Assembly: GCA_965228785.1 (NCBI GenBank)
Contig: CBDDIF010000002.1
Span: 62,001-126,000, forward strand
From: Hoeflea_A sp965228785
GTDB taxonomy: Bacteria > Pseudomonadota > Alphaproteobacteria > Rhizobiales > Rhizobiaceae
Length of the DNA stretch: 64,000 bases
Direction: 5' to 3'
In this document: positions 41,278-50,590 of the stretch, piece after piece
How positions within the stretch are numbered: position 1 is the first letter of the stretch
Layout of the letters: every line of letters begins with the position of its first letter
Program-made: the position numbers and the translations under genes
The notes under the pieces: model-generated
Database searches by the model: none
What the model was told of the DNA's origin: nothing
What the model saw: the letters and a program-made list of their open reading frames with translations, nothing else

Positions 41278-41976
41278 TCAGCCTAGTGTTTCTGCCAAGA
41301 TCGAATCGTTCTCGAGCCAAAGCTGCACTGCTTGTCCGCGCAGCTGCTCCTCAAGGTCTTCGGAAGTTTGGTAGTAACCCGCGATGGCAACCAGCTCTGC
41401 CTCCAGCTTGCGGCAAAAAATCCGCGCTGCCGTATTGCCCGTCGATCCAGCGGCGATTCGACCGCGGATCGTTCCGTAAACGTGAACTGATCCGCCAGCG
41501 ATGACCTCGGCACCCGACGCGATCGAACCGACGACAGTCACGTCGCCATCGGTGATGATCGATTGGCCGGAACGAACGGGCCGGGTTACCATCAGTGATG
41601 GTGCCGCCTCGGCTGCTGCGTCCTGTGGAGCCGGTTGAGGATCGCTTTCCTCCACTCCCGACGCCGGCAGGCCACCCGTTAGGGAAGGCGGCATATCGTT
41701 GCCCAGCAAGGTTGGTTGTGCGCCCTCGATGCCGATGATGCGGATACCGCGCTCGACCAGTTGATCCAGTAATCCGCGCAGTTGTTGGCGGTCGAGGTCG
41801 ATGCCCTCGACGTCCAGCACCACAGGGCGTCTCAGAAAGAAACCTGCTGAACGCTCGGCCAGATCGTTCAGTCGCGTCAACCAGTGGTCGAAAGGTTGTT
41901 CCGGGCTGAGCACGAGCGCCAGAAAGGAGCGTCCTTTGAGGCGGATGGGCTGAGTGTCTGTTAGCAGTTCGGTCAT
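41278..41976 (-). CDS. minC: Septum-site determining protein MinC
   Basis: The 232-residue FtsZ inhibitor has an N-terminal MinC_N domain (residues 1-105). A Pro/Ala-rich linker (about 106-130) joins it to a C-terminal beta-helical domain with the signature VRSGQSIITDGDVTVVGSIA and GSVHVYGTIRGRIAAGSTG, which binds MinD. The start at 41976 (MTELLTDTQPIRLKG) was chosen by family length; upstream in-frame codons belong to the divergent promoter region. It leads the minCDE operon. Confidence 0.96.
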   Translation of the reverse strand: MTELLTDTQPIRLKGRSFLALVLSPEQPFDHWLTRLNDLAERSAGFFLRRPVVLDVEGIDLDRQQLRGLLDQLVERGIRIIGIEGAQPTLLGNDMPPSLTGGLPASGVEESDPQPAPQDAAAEAAPSLMVTRPVRSGQSIITDGDVTVVGSIASGAEVIAGGSVHVYGTIRGRIAAGSTGNTAARIFCRKLEAELVAIAGYYQTSEDLEEQLRGQAVQLWLENDSILAETLG

Positions 41977-42223
41977 CTTGGTTAATATCCCCTTCACAAT
42001 GTCTAGCGGCATCATGGTTAACGAAAAGTTACGAAGCGGACCTTGCGGGAAGGTGTCCTTAACTTTTGCGTGGAGGCGATGTTTTACGCGCACGCGGTTA
42101 GTGTGGTGAAGTGATGGGCTATTGCGCAGAAATTGGGAGTTTGAACACTCGACAACGGTATCCTTTGCAATGATACCGAATGGACCGCAACAAAACGGTT
42201 GCCAGGAAAAGGGAAGGCGGACG

Positions 42224-42538
42224 ATGGACAACGAAGCCATTCACGACATGTTCGAGTCTCTCGGGCCGGTGTCGATTCGGCGCATGTTCGGCGGAAAGGG
42301 CATCTACCACCAGGGCAAGATTCTGGCGTTGGAGGTCGATGGAGAAATCCTGTTGAAAGCGGACTCCGATAGCTCACCGCAATTCGCGGCAGCCGGGTCC
42401 AGCCAATGGGTCTATGAGGGCAAGAACAAGCCGGTCAAAATGCCGTACTGGTCGATTCCCGATGGCGGTCTGGATGATCCCGACGAATTGGCGCAGTGGG
42501 TGAGGCTGGCGTTTGAGGCCGCGCTCAGAGCAAAATAG
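42224..42538 (+). CDS. TfoX N-terminal-domain protein
   Basis: The 104-residue protein is a stand-alone TfoX_N domain: FESLGPVSIRRMFGGKGIYH near the start, then ILALEVDGEILLKAD and the aromatic MPYWSIPDGGLDDP. TfoX/Sxy is the competence regulator of gammaproteobacteria, but stand-alone N-domains in alphaproteobacteria have no proven role. The ATG at 42224 has AAGGCGGA just upstream, which rules out the longer frame. It is divergent from minC and convergent with the DEAD-box helicase gene. Confidence 0.9.
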   Translation: MDNEAIHDMFESLGPVSIRRMFGGKGIYHQGKILALEVDGEILLKADSDSSPQFAAAGSSQWVYEGKNKPVKMPYWSIPDGGLDDPDELAQWVRLAFEAALRAK

Positions 42539-42559
42539 GAAAACGCAGCCGGTTCGGCG

Positions 42560-43936
42560 TCAGTGTTTGGCGCCGATCATCATGAATGCGGGGATTTCGT
42601 CACCAAACCCGATGGGTGTGGGCAGGTCGTCATTGTCCCGCGAGCGCCTTCCGCGTTTGGTCTTATTGTCGTTGGTGGCGGCTTTTTCTGCCGTCTTCTT
42701 GCCAGCACTTGAGGCTCGTTCCCTTTTTTCACCACGCTCCGAAGAGGCGCCACGGCGTGACCGGCCCTTGGGAGGTTCCTGCTCGCCGGCGTCGTCTTCC
42801 AGCGATTTCAGGCCTGCGTCCTGCCAGTCGATTTTCTTGTCGATGAGTTTTTCGATCGCTTGCACCGATTTTGTCTCTTTTCGGGTGACAAGGGTAAAGG
42901 CGGAGCCAGCGCGTCCGGCCCGGCCGGTTCGGCCGATGCGGTGTACATAATCTTCGGCATGGATCGGCACGTCGAAATTGAACACGTGGCTGACGTCAGG
43001 GATGTCGAGACCGCGGGCAGCGACGTCGGACGCGACCAGCAATTGAATCTTGCCGTCGCGGAAACTTTGCAACATGGCCATACGGGCGTGCTGATCCATG
43101 TCACCATGCAGAGCACCAACAGAAAACTCGTGACGCTCCAGCGAACGATACAGGTCCGATACATCGCGTTTGCGGTTGCAGAAGATGATGGCGTTCTTGA
43201 CGTCGTCCTGTCCGCGGATCAGATCCCGCAGCGTTGCCCGTTTTTCGTAGTCCTTGAACGGCGAAGCCACCAGTTTCTGGACGACCGTAATTGCCGTGGT
43301 TGACGGTGGAGCGACTTTGATCTGTTCCGGATTTTGCAGGAAGCGGTCGGCAAGGGTCTGGATCTCCGGGGGCATGGTGGCGGAGAAGAACAGCGTCTGG
43401 CGAGTGAAAGGAATGAGCTTGGCGATACGTTCGATATCGGGAATGAAACCCATATCCAGCATGCGGTCGGCTTCGTCAATGACGAAGATATCGACACCGG
43501 TGAGAAGCAATTTGCCGCGTTCGAAGTGATCGAGAAGACGTCCCGGTGTGGCGATCAGCACATCAGCGCCGCGCCCAAGCTTGCGGTCCTGCTCCTCAAA
43601 CGACACGCCGCCGATCAGCAGCGCAATGTTGAGCTTATGATACTTGCCGTAGTTGACGAAGTTCTCTTCAACTTGAGCAGCCAGTTCGCGCGTCGGCTCG
43701 AGGATCAGTGTGCGTGGCATGCGTGCCCGCGCGCGACCCTTCTCCAGCTTGGTCAGCATAGGCAGCACGAAAGAAGCCGTCTTGCCGGTTCCCGTCTGGG
43801 CTATACCGAGCAGGTCGCGACCTGAAAGGGCAGGGGGAATAGCACCTGCCTGAATAGGAGTCGGTGTCGTGTATCCGGCATCTTCTACTGCCGAAAGCAC
43901 TTTCTGGCTTAAGCCAAGGTCTGTGAATGTTACCAA
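42560..43936 (-). CDS. DEAD-box RNA helicase, RhlE-like
   Basis: The 458-residue helicase has all core motifs: Q-motif TPTPIQAGAIP, motif I AQTGTGKT (near 46-53), Ia PTRELAAQ, II VIDEADRMLD, III SATMP, V VASDVAARGLDIP and VI YVHRIGRTGRAGR. A basic, disordered tail (Arg/Lys/Glu-rich, from about residue 385) ends the protein, as in RhlE-type helicases acting in ribosome assembly or cold adaptation. The frame begins at a TTG at 43936 with no good ribosome-binding site; no better start was found. A 279-base upstream gap may hold a long 5' leader. Confidence 0.93.
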   Translation of the reverse strand: MVTFTDLGLSQKVLSAVEDAGYTTPTPIQAGAIPPALSGRDLLGIAQTGTGKTASFVLPMLTKLEKGRARARMPRTLILEPTRELAAQVEENFVNYGKYHKLNIALLIGGVSFEEQDRKLGRGADVLIATPGRLLDHFERGKLLLTGVDIFVIDEADRMLDMGFIPDIERIAKLIPFTRQTLFFSATMPPEIQTLADRFLQNPEQIKVAPPSTTAITVVQKLVASPFKDYEKRATLRDLIRGQDDVKNAIIFCNRKRDVSDLYRSLERHEFSVGALHGDMDQHARMAMLQSFRDGKIQLLVASDVAARGLDIPDVSHVFNFDVPIHAEDYVHRIGRTGRAGRAGSAFTLVTRKETKSVQAIEKLIDKKIDWQDAGLKSLEDDAGEQEPPKGRSRRGASSERGEKRERASSAGKKTAEKAATNDNKTKRGRRSRDNDDLPTPIGFGDEIPAFMMIGAKH

Positions 43937-44215
43937 AGGAAGCTTCGTGTCCGTTTATGGCCGTTTGTATCTGCGGGGCCATTTCTGCCTGGTGATCGTG
44001 AGCCCCGACTAGTCCGAACCTTCCGCCAAGTCAAGAAAATCGGGTAATTTCCCCCCGTTCGGCCTCAAATGCGGGCGTTTTAAGGCGAATACGGTTAATT
44101 ACCAATCGTTAACGATGACACGATCGTATCCCTATCCACGGTAAAAGGACAAGCCATTTGCTCGGGTTGTCGATTGAGAGTTCGAATCGATCGCAGTGCT
44201 TGTTCGTAGACACGG

Positions 44216-45499
44216 TTAAAGCAGCGGCTGCAACTTCTCACCAGCGCGTAGGAACCGCGCAGGGTTCACTGCTTTGCCGTTGTAGCGCACCTCGTAGTGT
44301 AAATGTGGTCCTGTCGATCGTCCTGTACTACCGGCTTTGCCGAGTCTCGCGCCAACCTCGACGGTCTGACCGACCTTGACATGAATTCGAGAGAGGTGGG
44401 CGTAGCGTGTTTTGAAACCATCGCCATGATCAATCTCGACCATTTTTCCGAAGCCACCTCGGCGTCCTGCCTTGGAGACGGTGCCCGCCCCGGACGAATA
44501 AATCGGTTTGCCATACGCAGTCTTGAAATCGATCCCGGCATGGTGCGCCCAACGGCCGAGGAAAGGGTCGCGACGTTTCCCGAAGCGACTGGATATGGCG
44601 TGGCCGGGAGCAGGGTGGGCCAAGGGCAATCGGCGTACGCGGTCCCTAGCTTTTTCGAGCCTTTCAAGAGCAGATCCCAGAACATCAAGCGATGTCTCGA
44701 ACTGCATTGGACTGTCGGTGCTGACGAAGGGGCCGCCGATACCAGATTTTCGCTCGGCCGGAATGCCGGTGCCACGAAGAATGGTGTCAATTGTATCCGC
44801 CGTGTGAAACGCATTTGATGTAAGGTTGTGGATGCGCGCCACCTGCTGCTGCTCCATGCTGTGAAGCGAGACCAAAAGGTCTTCAAAGACTTCGTTTGCT
44901 GCATTCCCGGCAGTCGCGGCTGCCGGTGCGAAAGCCATCACCGGCTCTGCAGCATCAATTGTAATTGAAGCTTCTCTTTGAGCCGGATCCACCGTTTCAA
45001 CAACTGCCTTTTGCGCAGGGGCGGCGGGTTGAGACGGCGTTGGCCGGGCGGTCGGAACGGGAATTCGGCTGGGCACAAAATTGACGACATCGGCGTTCTG
45101 AAGCAACAGGTCCAGACGACCGTGGCGCGTGTTAAGCAGAGCTTGCTGCTCAAACAACTCGGCCATGCGGCCTTCCATGAGTTGCTGATCGAGGAGCTGG
45201 CGACTGGTGATGCGGTCGACTTGGGAGCGCAGGTTGGCGATGCGATCCTCATAGGCATGCTGAACGCGTGCCTGGCGCGCCATCGTCGCGCCGAACAGAT
45301 CGTCTCGTAAAACCAGGTAGGTCGTTGCCATTAGGTAACCAATGGCAAAGACTGCAACGAAACATGCGGCGACACCAAACACCCAGGGGCGGATGGTCCA
45401 GTGCCGGATACTGTCGCCACTGGCCAAGATAATGGTGTGCTGTTTAGTTCGTTGGCCGAAGACCTGACTCACTGAACCTTGCTGCACAACAACCCCCAA
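44216..45499 (-). CDS. Membrane-anchored M23 metallopeptidase
   Basis: The 427-residue protein has one N-terminal transmembrane helix (FGVAACFVAVFAIGYLM, about residues 40-57), a coiled-coil region (about 75-135) and a Pro/Ala linker. Its C-terminal LytM domain has intact zinc ligands, WAHHAGIDFK and PHLHYEVRYNG, plus YAHLSRI. Such proteins cleave peptidoglycan cross-links or activate amidases during growth and division. The TTG at 45499 and a GTG at 45487 with GGGGG just upstream are both possible starts. The gene stands alone between the helicase and DUF455 genes. Confidence 0.93.
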   Translation of the reverse strand: MGVVVQQGSVSQVFGQRTKQHTIILASGDSIRHWTIRPWVFGVAACFVAVFAIGYLMATTYLVLRDDLFGATMARQARVQHAYEDRIANLRSQVDRITSRQLLDQQLMEGRMAELFEQQALLNTRHGRLDLLLQNADVVNFVPSRIPVPTARPTPSQPAAPAQKAVVETVDPAQREASITIDAAEPVMAFAPAAATAGNAANEVFEDLLVSLHSMEQQQVARIHNLTSNAFHTADTIDTILRGTGIPAERKSGIGGPFVSTDSPMQFETSLDVLGSALERLEKARDRVRRLPLAHPAPGHAISSRFGKRRDPFLGRWAHHAGIDFKTAYGKPIYSSGAGTVSKAGRRGGFGKMVEIDHGDGFKTRYAHLSRIHVKVGQTVEVGARLGKAGSTGRSTGPHLHYEVRYNGKAVNPARFLRAGEKLQPLL

Positions 45500-45579
45500 C
45501 CCAAATGCTGAATCACAAGTTGCGTTGATTAAACTCTGTTAAGGTTAACAAAGCTTTGAACCACTGGATTACCGGGGCT

Positions 45580-46404
45580 TCACGAGGCGTTGGCAGCGGT
45601 GATGTTGCGGTAGAAGGAGGGAGTCAGACCCGCTTCTGCCCGGGCGATGTCGTTGAATGGTGCCTTGAGCTGGCCGCGAAAATTTGCGCGGACCAACTGC
45701 CGAAAGGAGTCCTCTGGATTGCGCCCCTCACGGTGACACAGGAACCTGAACCACTTTGCACCCACCGCGACATGTTTTTTCTCGTCCGTGTAGATAACAT
45801 CCAGCACGGCCGCGCTTTCGTCGTCTCCGACCTCACGCATCTTGCGTTGGAGCGATGGGGTCACATCCAGACCGCGTGCCTCGAGGATGAGAGGCACGAC
45901 GGCCAGTCGCGCCGACAGATCATTGCGCGTGTCATGGGCGGCCTGCCACAGGCCGTCATGAGCCGGCAGATCGCCATAGTCGGCTCCAAGGTTCTGCAAT
46001 CTCTCGCGAACGAGATTAAAGTGTTTCGCCTCTTCGAAAGCCACCCGCATCCACCCGTCGAAGAATGATCGCGGAACGGCCTCCGAGGCAAATCGAGCAA
46101 CGATATCGAGTGCAAGATCGATCGCGTTCAGCTCGATATGTGCGATCGCATGCAATAATGCGATACGCCCGGCTACAGTGTTGAGATTGCGTTTGGGCAC
46201 AAGGCGCGGTGGCAAAAGTTCCGGCCTTTCAGGACGACCCGGCCGTTCGGGCTGGGCCGGGTCCAATGGGGATCGCAAGGACAGCGAACGCGCCCACCAT
46301 CGACGAGCAGTGTCCTGCGTGAGCCGGGTCTTGTCGTCGAGATCTTGGGCGCTGACTGCAGCAATAGCGCCTGCGCGCAGGGATTGGGAAGGAGAGGTGG
46401 GCAC
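45580..46404 (-). CDS. Ferritin-like DUF455 protein
   Basis: The 274-residue protein matches DUF455, a family with a ferritin-like helical bundle. Probable iron ligands are the Glu in HAIAHIELNAIDLALD, the Glu and His in AFEEAKHFNLV, and the Glu and His in DVIYTDEKKHVAVGAKWF. The paired E-x-x-H pattern supports a di-iron site. The reaction is unknown. It is followed by the start of the M23 gene on the same strand after 80 bases and lies 17 bases after bcp, so bcp and this gene may be cotranscribed, which would suit an oxidative role. Confidence 0.88.
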   Translation of the reverse strand: MPTSPSQSLRAGAIAAVSAQDLDDKTRLTQDTARRWWARSLSLRSPLDPAQPERPGRPERPELLPPRLVPKRNLNTVAGRIALLHAIAHIELNAIDLALDIVARFASEAVPRSFFDGWMRVAFEEAKHFNLVRERLQNLGADYGDLPAHDGLWQAAHDTRNDLSARLAVVPLILEARGLDVTPSLQRKMREVGDDESAAVLDVIYTDEKKHVAVGAKWFRFLCHREGRNPEDSFRQLVRANFRGQLKAPFNDIARAEAGLTPSFYRNITAANAS

Positions 46405-46421
46405 CGCGACGGCCGGTCCTG

Positions 46422-46886
46422 CTATGCGGTGATTTCTTTCAGAACCGCATCGGCGTGGCCCGGCACCTTAACCTTGCGCCAGATTTTTCTGATGGTGCCG
46501 GCTTCATCGATCAGGAAGGTGGATCGCTCAACGCCCATGTATTTCCGTCCGTACATGCTCTTTTCCACCCAGACGCCATAGGCTTCGAGGGTGGACTTGT
46601 CCTCGTCCGAAGCCAGTGCGACCGCCAGATCGTGCTTGGTGATGAACTTGTCGTGTTTGGCCACGCTGTCGGGCGACATGCCGAGGAGAGCGGCTCCGGC
46701 ATCTTCGAATTCCAACTTGAGTTCCGTGAACGCCTTCGCCTCGGCGGTGCAGCCCTTTGTGTCGTCTTTTGGGTAGAAAAAGAGCACCAATTTTTTGCCC
46801 GCAAATTCGGAAAGCGAGACCGTCCCATCGCCATCCCTTGGCAGGGAGAAATCCGGTGCTTTCATTCCTTCGGCGAGGTCGGTCAT
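46422..46886 (-). CDS. bcp: Peroxiredoxin of the Bcp/PrxQ type with a single cysteine
   Basis: The 154-residue thiol peroxidase has the Bcp active-site region FFYPKDDTKGCTAEAKAF with the peroxidatic cysteine (residue 46). The second cysteine found five residues later in E. coli Bcp is a lysine here, and no other cysteine occurs anywhere in the protein. It must therefore use an external thiol for resolution. AAAGGA precedes the ATG. Its neighbour, the ferritin-like DUF455 gene, follows 17 bases on. Confidence 0.94.
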   Translation of the reverse strand: MTDLAEGMKAPDFSLPRDGDGTVSLSEFAGKKLVLFFYPKDDTKGCTAEAKAFTELKLEFEDAGAALLGMSPDSVAKHDKFITKHDLAVALASDEDKSTLEAYGVWVEKSMYGRKYMGVERSTFLIDEAGTIRKIWRKVKVPGHADAVLKEITA

Positions 46887-47041
46887 GGAGGGTCCTTTCT
46901 GTTAGCCAACGCTACAATCAATGCTGGCGTGCTATATATAGGTCAGCTATGAATCGTCTATGGTCAATGCCGAAAAAGCCGGAACAAACCGGCACATGGC
47001 GCGGTTTGCGAAGGCCGGGCCGTGGGAGCGGAAATTGTTAG

Positions 47042-50000
47042 ATGACAGCTGACGGCGTCGACAATGGCAGGCTGATGGCCCCTCGTTTCAAGGCGTTGCA
47101 CTCCCTGCCGTCAGCCAATGCCGAAAATCCAATAATCGTCAACACGCCGCGGCCGGGCAAGTTGCTTCATCATTGTGCAAGGCTATTTGCCACGCTGACG
47201 GTTGCCATCCTTGCCTTGATTGTTGCCGCGATGGTCTTGCTGGAGAGCGGTGTGGGGGACGCTCCGCTCGCCGAACGGGCACAACAAATCCTTCAGCATG
47301 CGGTTGGCGACAGGTTCATCGCCAAAGTCGAGGGCGCCAGTTTGCGCCTCGCTCAAGGCGGCAGTATCGCCATTGAGGCCAAAGGTGTTCACCTTGAGGA
47401 CGCCATCAGCAAGCAGGAGGCTGTCAGCGCGCTTTCCGTTCAGATTGCGCTCCAGGCCCGGCCGCTGCTGTCAGGCGAACTCAGGGTGTCACATATCACC
47501 ATAGATGGGGGCTATGTCGATATCGAAAACTTGACCCGGTCAGGCGGACAATCGCAGCCGGGTACCATGCAGTTTCGGATCGAGAATCTGGGGAGCATGA
47601 TTGACCGGACGATGGAAGGCCTCACTGCGGCGGCCAATGTTATGGAGGAGCGCAGGACAAGGCGCATTCTGTTGAAGGATGCCGTTGTCACCGGGATTGG
47701 CAGGAGCCCTTCAACAGATGGTTCCAGCTCGATTGAACGCGAGATTGACATCGTTTCTGCGGAGATCACCGAAAGCCTGGATGATGGTCTGAAATTCACT
47801 GCGAACGTCAAGTTTGCCGAGCAAGCCATTCAGTTGAACGCTCATGCGCAGCCGCCGAAGGATGGCGAGGCCGGGTCCGAACTGACCGGGCATATCAGCG
47901 GTCTGAAAATCGGTGACATGATTCGAGAATTCACCGGTAATCCCAAACGGAAGTTCAGGCTCGAAAGCAGCGCGGAGATCGACATCACCGCACGGCAGAG
48001 CACGGGGGGAAAGGATCCTGAACTCCAAGCTGATCTGCGCCTGAGCTCCGGCGAACTGTTCATGGACGGTGTTGCTTCCGAACTCAAAGGCAGCTTCATT
48101 CAGTTGGCGCTCGACACTCAACGCAAAACGCTTGATTTTAGGCCGTCGGAACTGAACATCGGCGCGTCCACCTACAATTTCAACGGCGCCATAATCGATC
48201 TGGAGAACCTTCCGGGGCAGACCGAGAGTGGGTTCGGTCTGGATTTACTTGTTGATAATGCGACGGTTGCGCCGGGCGATTCAAGTGAACCGCCCGTCAC
48301 CGTCGCCATGAAGGCGCTCGCTCGCTTTGTGCGGTCCGAAAATCGTCTCTACATCGATGATTTCATCGTGTCTGGAAGCAACGGAGCGATGTTTTCCTCG
48401 GCAAGTGTGCAATTCTCCGAGACAAGTCCCGAGGTGAGTTTCGTCGCGAATATCGAAAAGATGGATACGGCGACGATCAAGCAACTGTGGCCTTACTGGA
48501 TCGCCAAACAGGCCCGAAACTGGGTGCACAACAACCTTTTTGGCGGTACTATCGGTGACGGTTCGATCCGCGTATTCATCCCCGAAGGCCGAATGGCCAA
48601 GGCGCTTCCGAATTCGCTCAATCTCGATCGCAACCAACTGCAGATCGCCTTCAACGTGACGAATGCGCGCTTCGATGTCGCGGGCGACATTCCGCCTGTT
48701 CGCGAGGCTGACGGATTGCTTTCACTCCGCGGACAACGGTTGGAATTACAGATCAAGAAGGGCAATTCCTATTTTTCGACCGGGCGCTCGGTAGGAATAT
48801 CAAACGGAACGTTCGTCATACCAGATACAACCGCAAGCCCTTTGATGGCGCAGCTCGAAATTGGTGTCTCCGGCGACGCGTCGGCTGTTGCCGAATTGGT
48901 CTCCTACAGGCCGATTAACGCACTCAAACGTACACCCTACAAGCCGGAAGATTTTGAAGGACCCGTGACATCGAATCTTGATGTGACCTTCGGGCTTGTC
49001 CAGCAGCAAAATCCGCCAGAGCCCGACTGGAATGTCGAACTAGACCTTAACGGCGTCAGCGTCGGCCCACGAATCGACGGGGTCAAGGTCACCGATGCTC
49101 ATGGAAAGATGCTCGTCGATCCGGAGAAGATCGTGTTTGACACGGATGCATCGCTCGATGGGATTACGGGCCACCTCGATTTCACCGAACCGCTTGACTC
49201 GTCAAAGAGCGTCGAAGCGGACCGGGTTGTTCACCTGATCATGGACAACAAGGACCGGGCGCAGATTGCGGCGCAGCTCAATACATTCATAGATGGTACT
49301 GCGGATCTGACGGCCCGGCTGCATGGTAACGGGAAGCAGGATGTAACCGCGGATCTGACAAGAGCGAGGCTGATACTGCCGTGGATCGGCTGGTCAAAAG
49401 GAAAGGGCATCAAGGCGTCGGCAACTTTTACCCTGACTGCCAAATCGGACGGGCCGCGTAAAACCGAAGACGAAACTGCGCGTCTTCCGGATAATATTTC
49501 TGTCGATGATCTCGTTTTGAAAGGAGATGGGTTTTCTGCTCGCGGGAAATTACGTTTCAACAAAGGGGAGTTGGTGTCGGCTGATTTCAGCCAGATCACA
49601 CTGAATCGAAACGACAATTTTGCGGTGAAGGTTGCGCGTAACGGCTCGACCTACAAGATCAGTGTTGATGGCAAGGAAATCGACTTGAGATCGTCAATCA
49701 AGGAGTTTCTCTCAGAAACCAGCGGTGGCGGCGGTGAAACGGTCGATGATCGAGTCGATCTGGAAATTCGCACTAGCCGCGCGCTCGGGTTCGGTGGTGA
49801 AGCGCTGCGCGATTTCAGAATGACCTATAGTGGCCGTGGCGGCGCGATCCTGGCGCTTGAGCTGTCGGCGTCGACCGAAAAAGGGTTGCCCGTTGAAGCC
49901 AAGAGCAGCGGTGATGGCTCACGAACCGCGCTGGCTCTGACGAGCTCTGACGCGGGCGCCGTAGCGCGCTATCTTGATATCTATGACAACGCTCAGGGCG

Positions 50001-50587
50001 GCACGATTAATGCCAAGCTGACAAGGGTGGGTCAGGGGCCTTACATAGGAACCGTCGATATCCGTGATTTCGATATTGTCGGCGAAGAACGCCTGCAATC
50101 CCTGGTGTCCAGCAGACCGGAAGGCGGCAAGTCACTCAGTCAGGCCGTTCGCCGCGACATCGACGTTGGCCGCGTACATTTCGACCACGCCTACGCAAAA
50201 GTCGACAAGGGACCCGGCTATCTGAAATTGAGTGACGGCATTGCACGTGGTCCGCTGGTCGGTTTTGCATATCAAGGTACCGTGTACGATGAAAGGAACG
50301 GTATGAACATCGCCGGCACGTTCATGCCGGCCTATGGTCTCAACAGGATTTTCGGTGAGATTCCGGTACTTGGCGCCATTCTAGGCAATGGACGCGACCG
50401 AGGTCTGATCGGCATCACCTTCCGGTTATCCGGCAGCTTTGACGACCCCAAACTGGAGATCAATCCGATCTCCATTATTGCTCCTGGCATATTCCGCAAT
50501 ATCTTTCAGTTCAATGCCGGCGACACAGGCGGCCAAACAAACCGAGAGAACAGGCGCCGGTCCGGGACTGTCGAAAACAATCGGTAG
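47042..50587 (+). CDS. Giant AsmA/YhdP-like protein (DUF3971 and AsmA C-terminal region)
   Basis: The 1181-residue protein has one transmembrane helix near the N-terminus (LFATLTVAILALIVAAMVLL, about 46-65). A long series of beta-rich segments follows, typical of the repeating beta-groove proteins of the AsmA/TamB/YhdP group. The end carries the AsmA_2 phrase ARGPLVGFAYQGTVYDERNG and GTFMPAYGLNRIFGEIPVLG. YhdP-like proteins are thought to bridge the inner and outer membranes and move phospholipids. A second start (Met12) has a better ribosome-binding site. It ends three bases before the convergent tyrS stop. Confidence 0.9.
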   Translation: MTADGVDNGRLMAPRFKALHSLPSANAENPIIVNTPRPGKLLHHCARLFATLTVAILALIVAAMVLLESGVGDAPLAERAQQILQHAVGDRFIAKVEGASLRLAQGGSIAIEAKGVHLEDAISKQEAVSALSVQIALQARPLLSGELRVSHITIDGGYVDIENLTRSGGQSQPGTMQFRIENLGSMIDRTMEGLTAAANVMEERRTRRILLKDAVVTGIGRSPSTDGSSSIEREIDIVSAEITESLDDGLKFTANVKFAEQAIQLNAHAQPPKDGEAGSELTGHISGLKIGDMIREFTGNPKRKFRLESSAEIDITARQSTGGKDPELQADLRLSSGELFMDGVASELKGSFIQLALDTQRKTLDFRPSELNIGASTYNFNGAIIDLENLPGQTESGFGLDLLVDNATVAPGDSSEPPVTVAMKALARFVRSENRLYIDDFIVSGSNGAMFSSASVQFSETSPEVSFVANIEKMDTATIKQLWPYWIAKQARNWVHNNLFGGTIGDGSIRVFIPEGRMAKALPNSLNLDRNQLQIAFNVTNARFDVAGDIPPVREADGLLSLRGQRLELQIKKGNSYFSTGRSVGISNGTFVIPDTTASPLMAQLEIGVSGDASAVAELVSYRPINALKRTPYKPEDFEGPVTSNLDVTFGLVQQQNPPEPDWNVELDLNGVSVGPRIDGVKVTDAHGKMLVDPEKIVFDTDASLDGITGHLDFTEPLDSSKSVEADRVVHLIMDNKDRAQIAAQLNTFIDGTADLTARLHGNGKQDVTADLTRARLILPWIGWSKGKGIKASATFTLTAKSDGPRKTEDETARLPDNISVDDLVLKGDGFSARGKLRFNKGELVSADFSQITLNRNDNFAVKVARNGSTYKISVDGKEIDLRSSIKEFLSETSGGGGETVDDRVDLEIRTSRALGFGGEALRDFRMTYSGRGGAILALELSASTEKGLPVEAKSSGDGSRTALALTSSDAGAVARYLDIYDNAQGGTINAKLTRVGQGPYIGTVDIRDFDIVGEERLQSLVSSRPEGGKSLSQAVRRDIDVGRVHFDHAYAKVDKGPGYLKLSDGIARGPLVGFAYQGTVYDERNGMNIAGTFMPAYGLNRIFGEIPVLGAILGNGRDRGLIGITFRLSGSFDDPKLEINPISIIAPGIFRNIFQFNAGDTGGQTNRENRRRSGTVENNR

Positions 50588-50590
50588 CAG

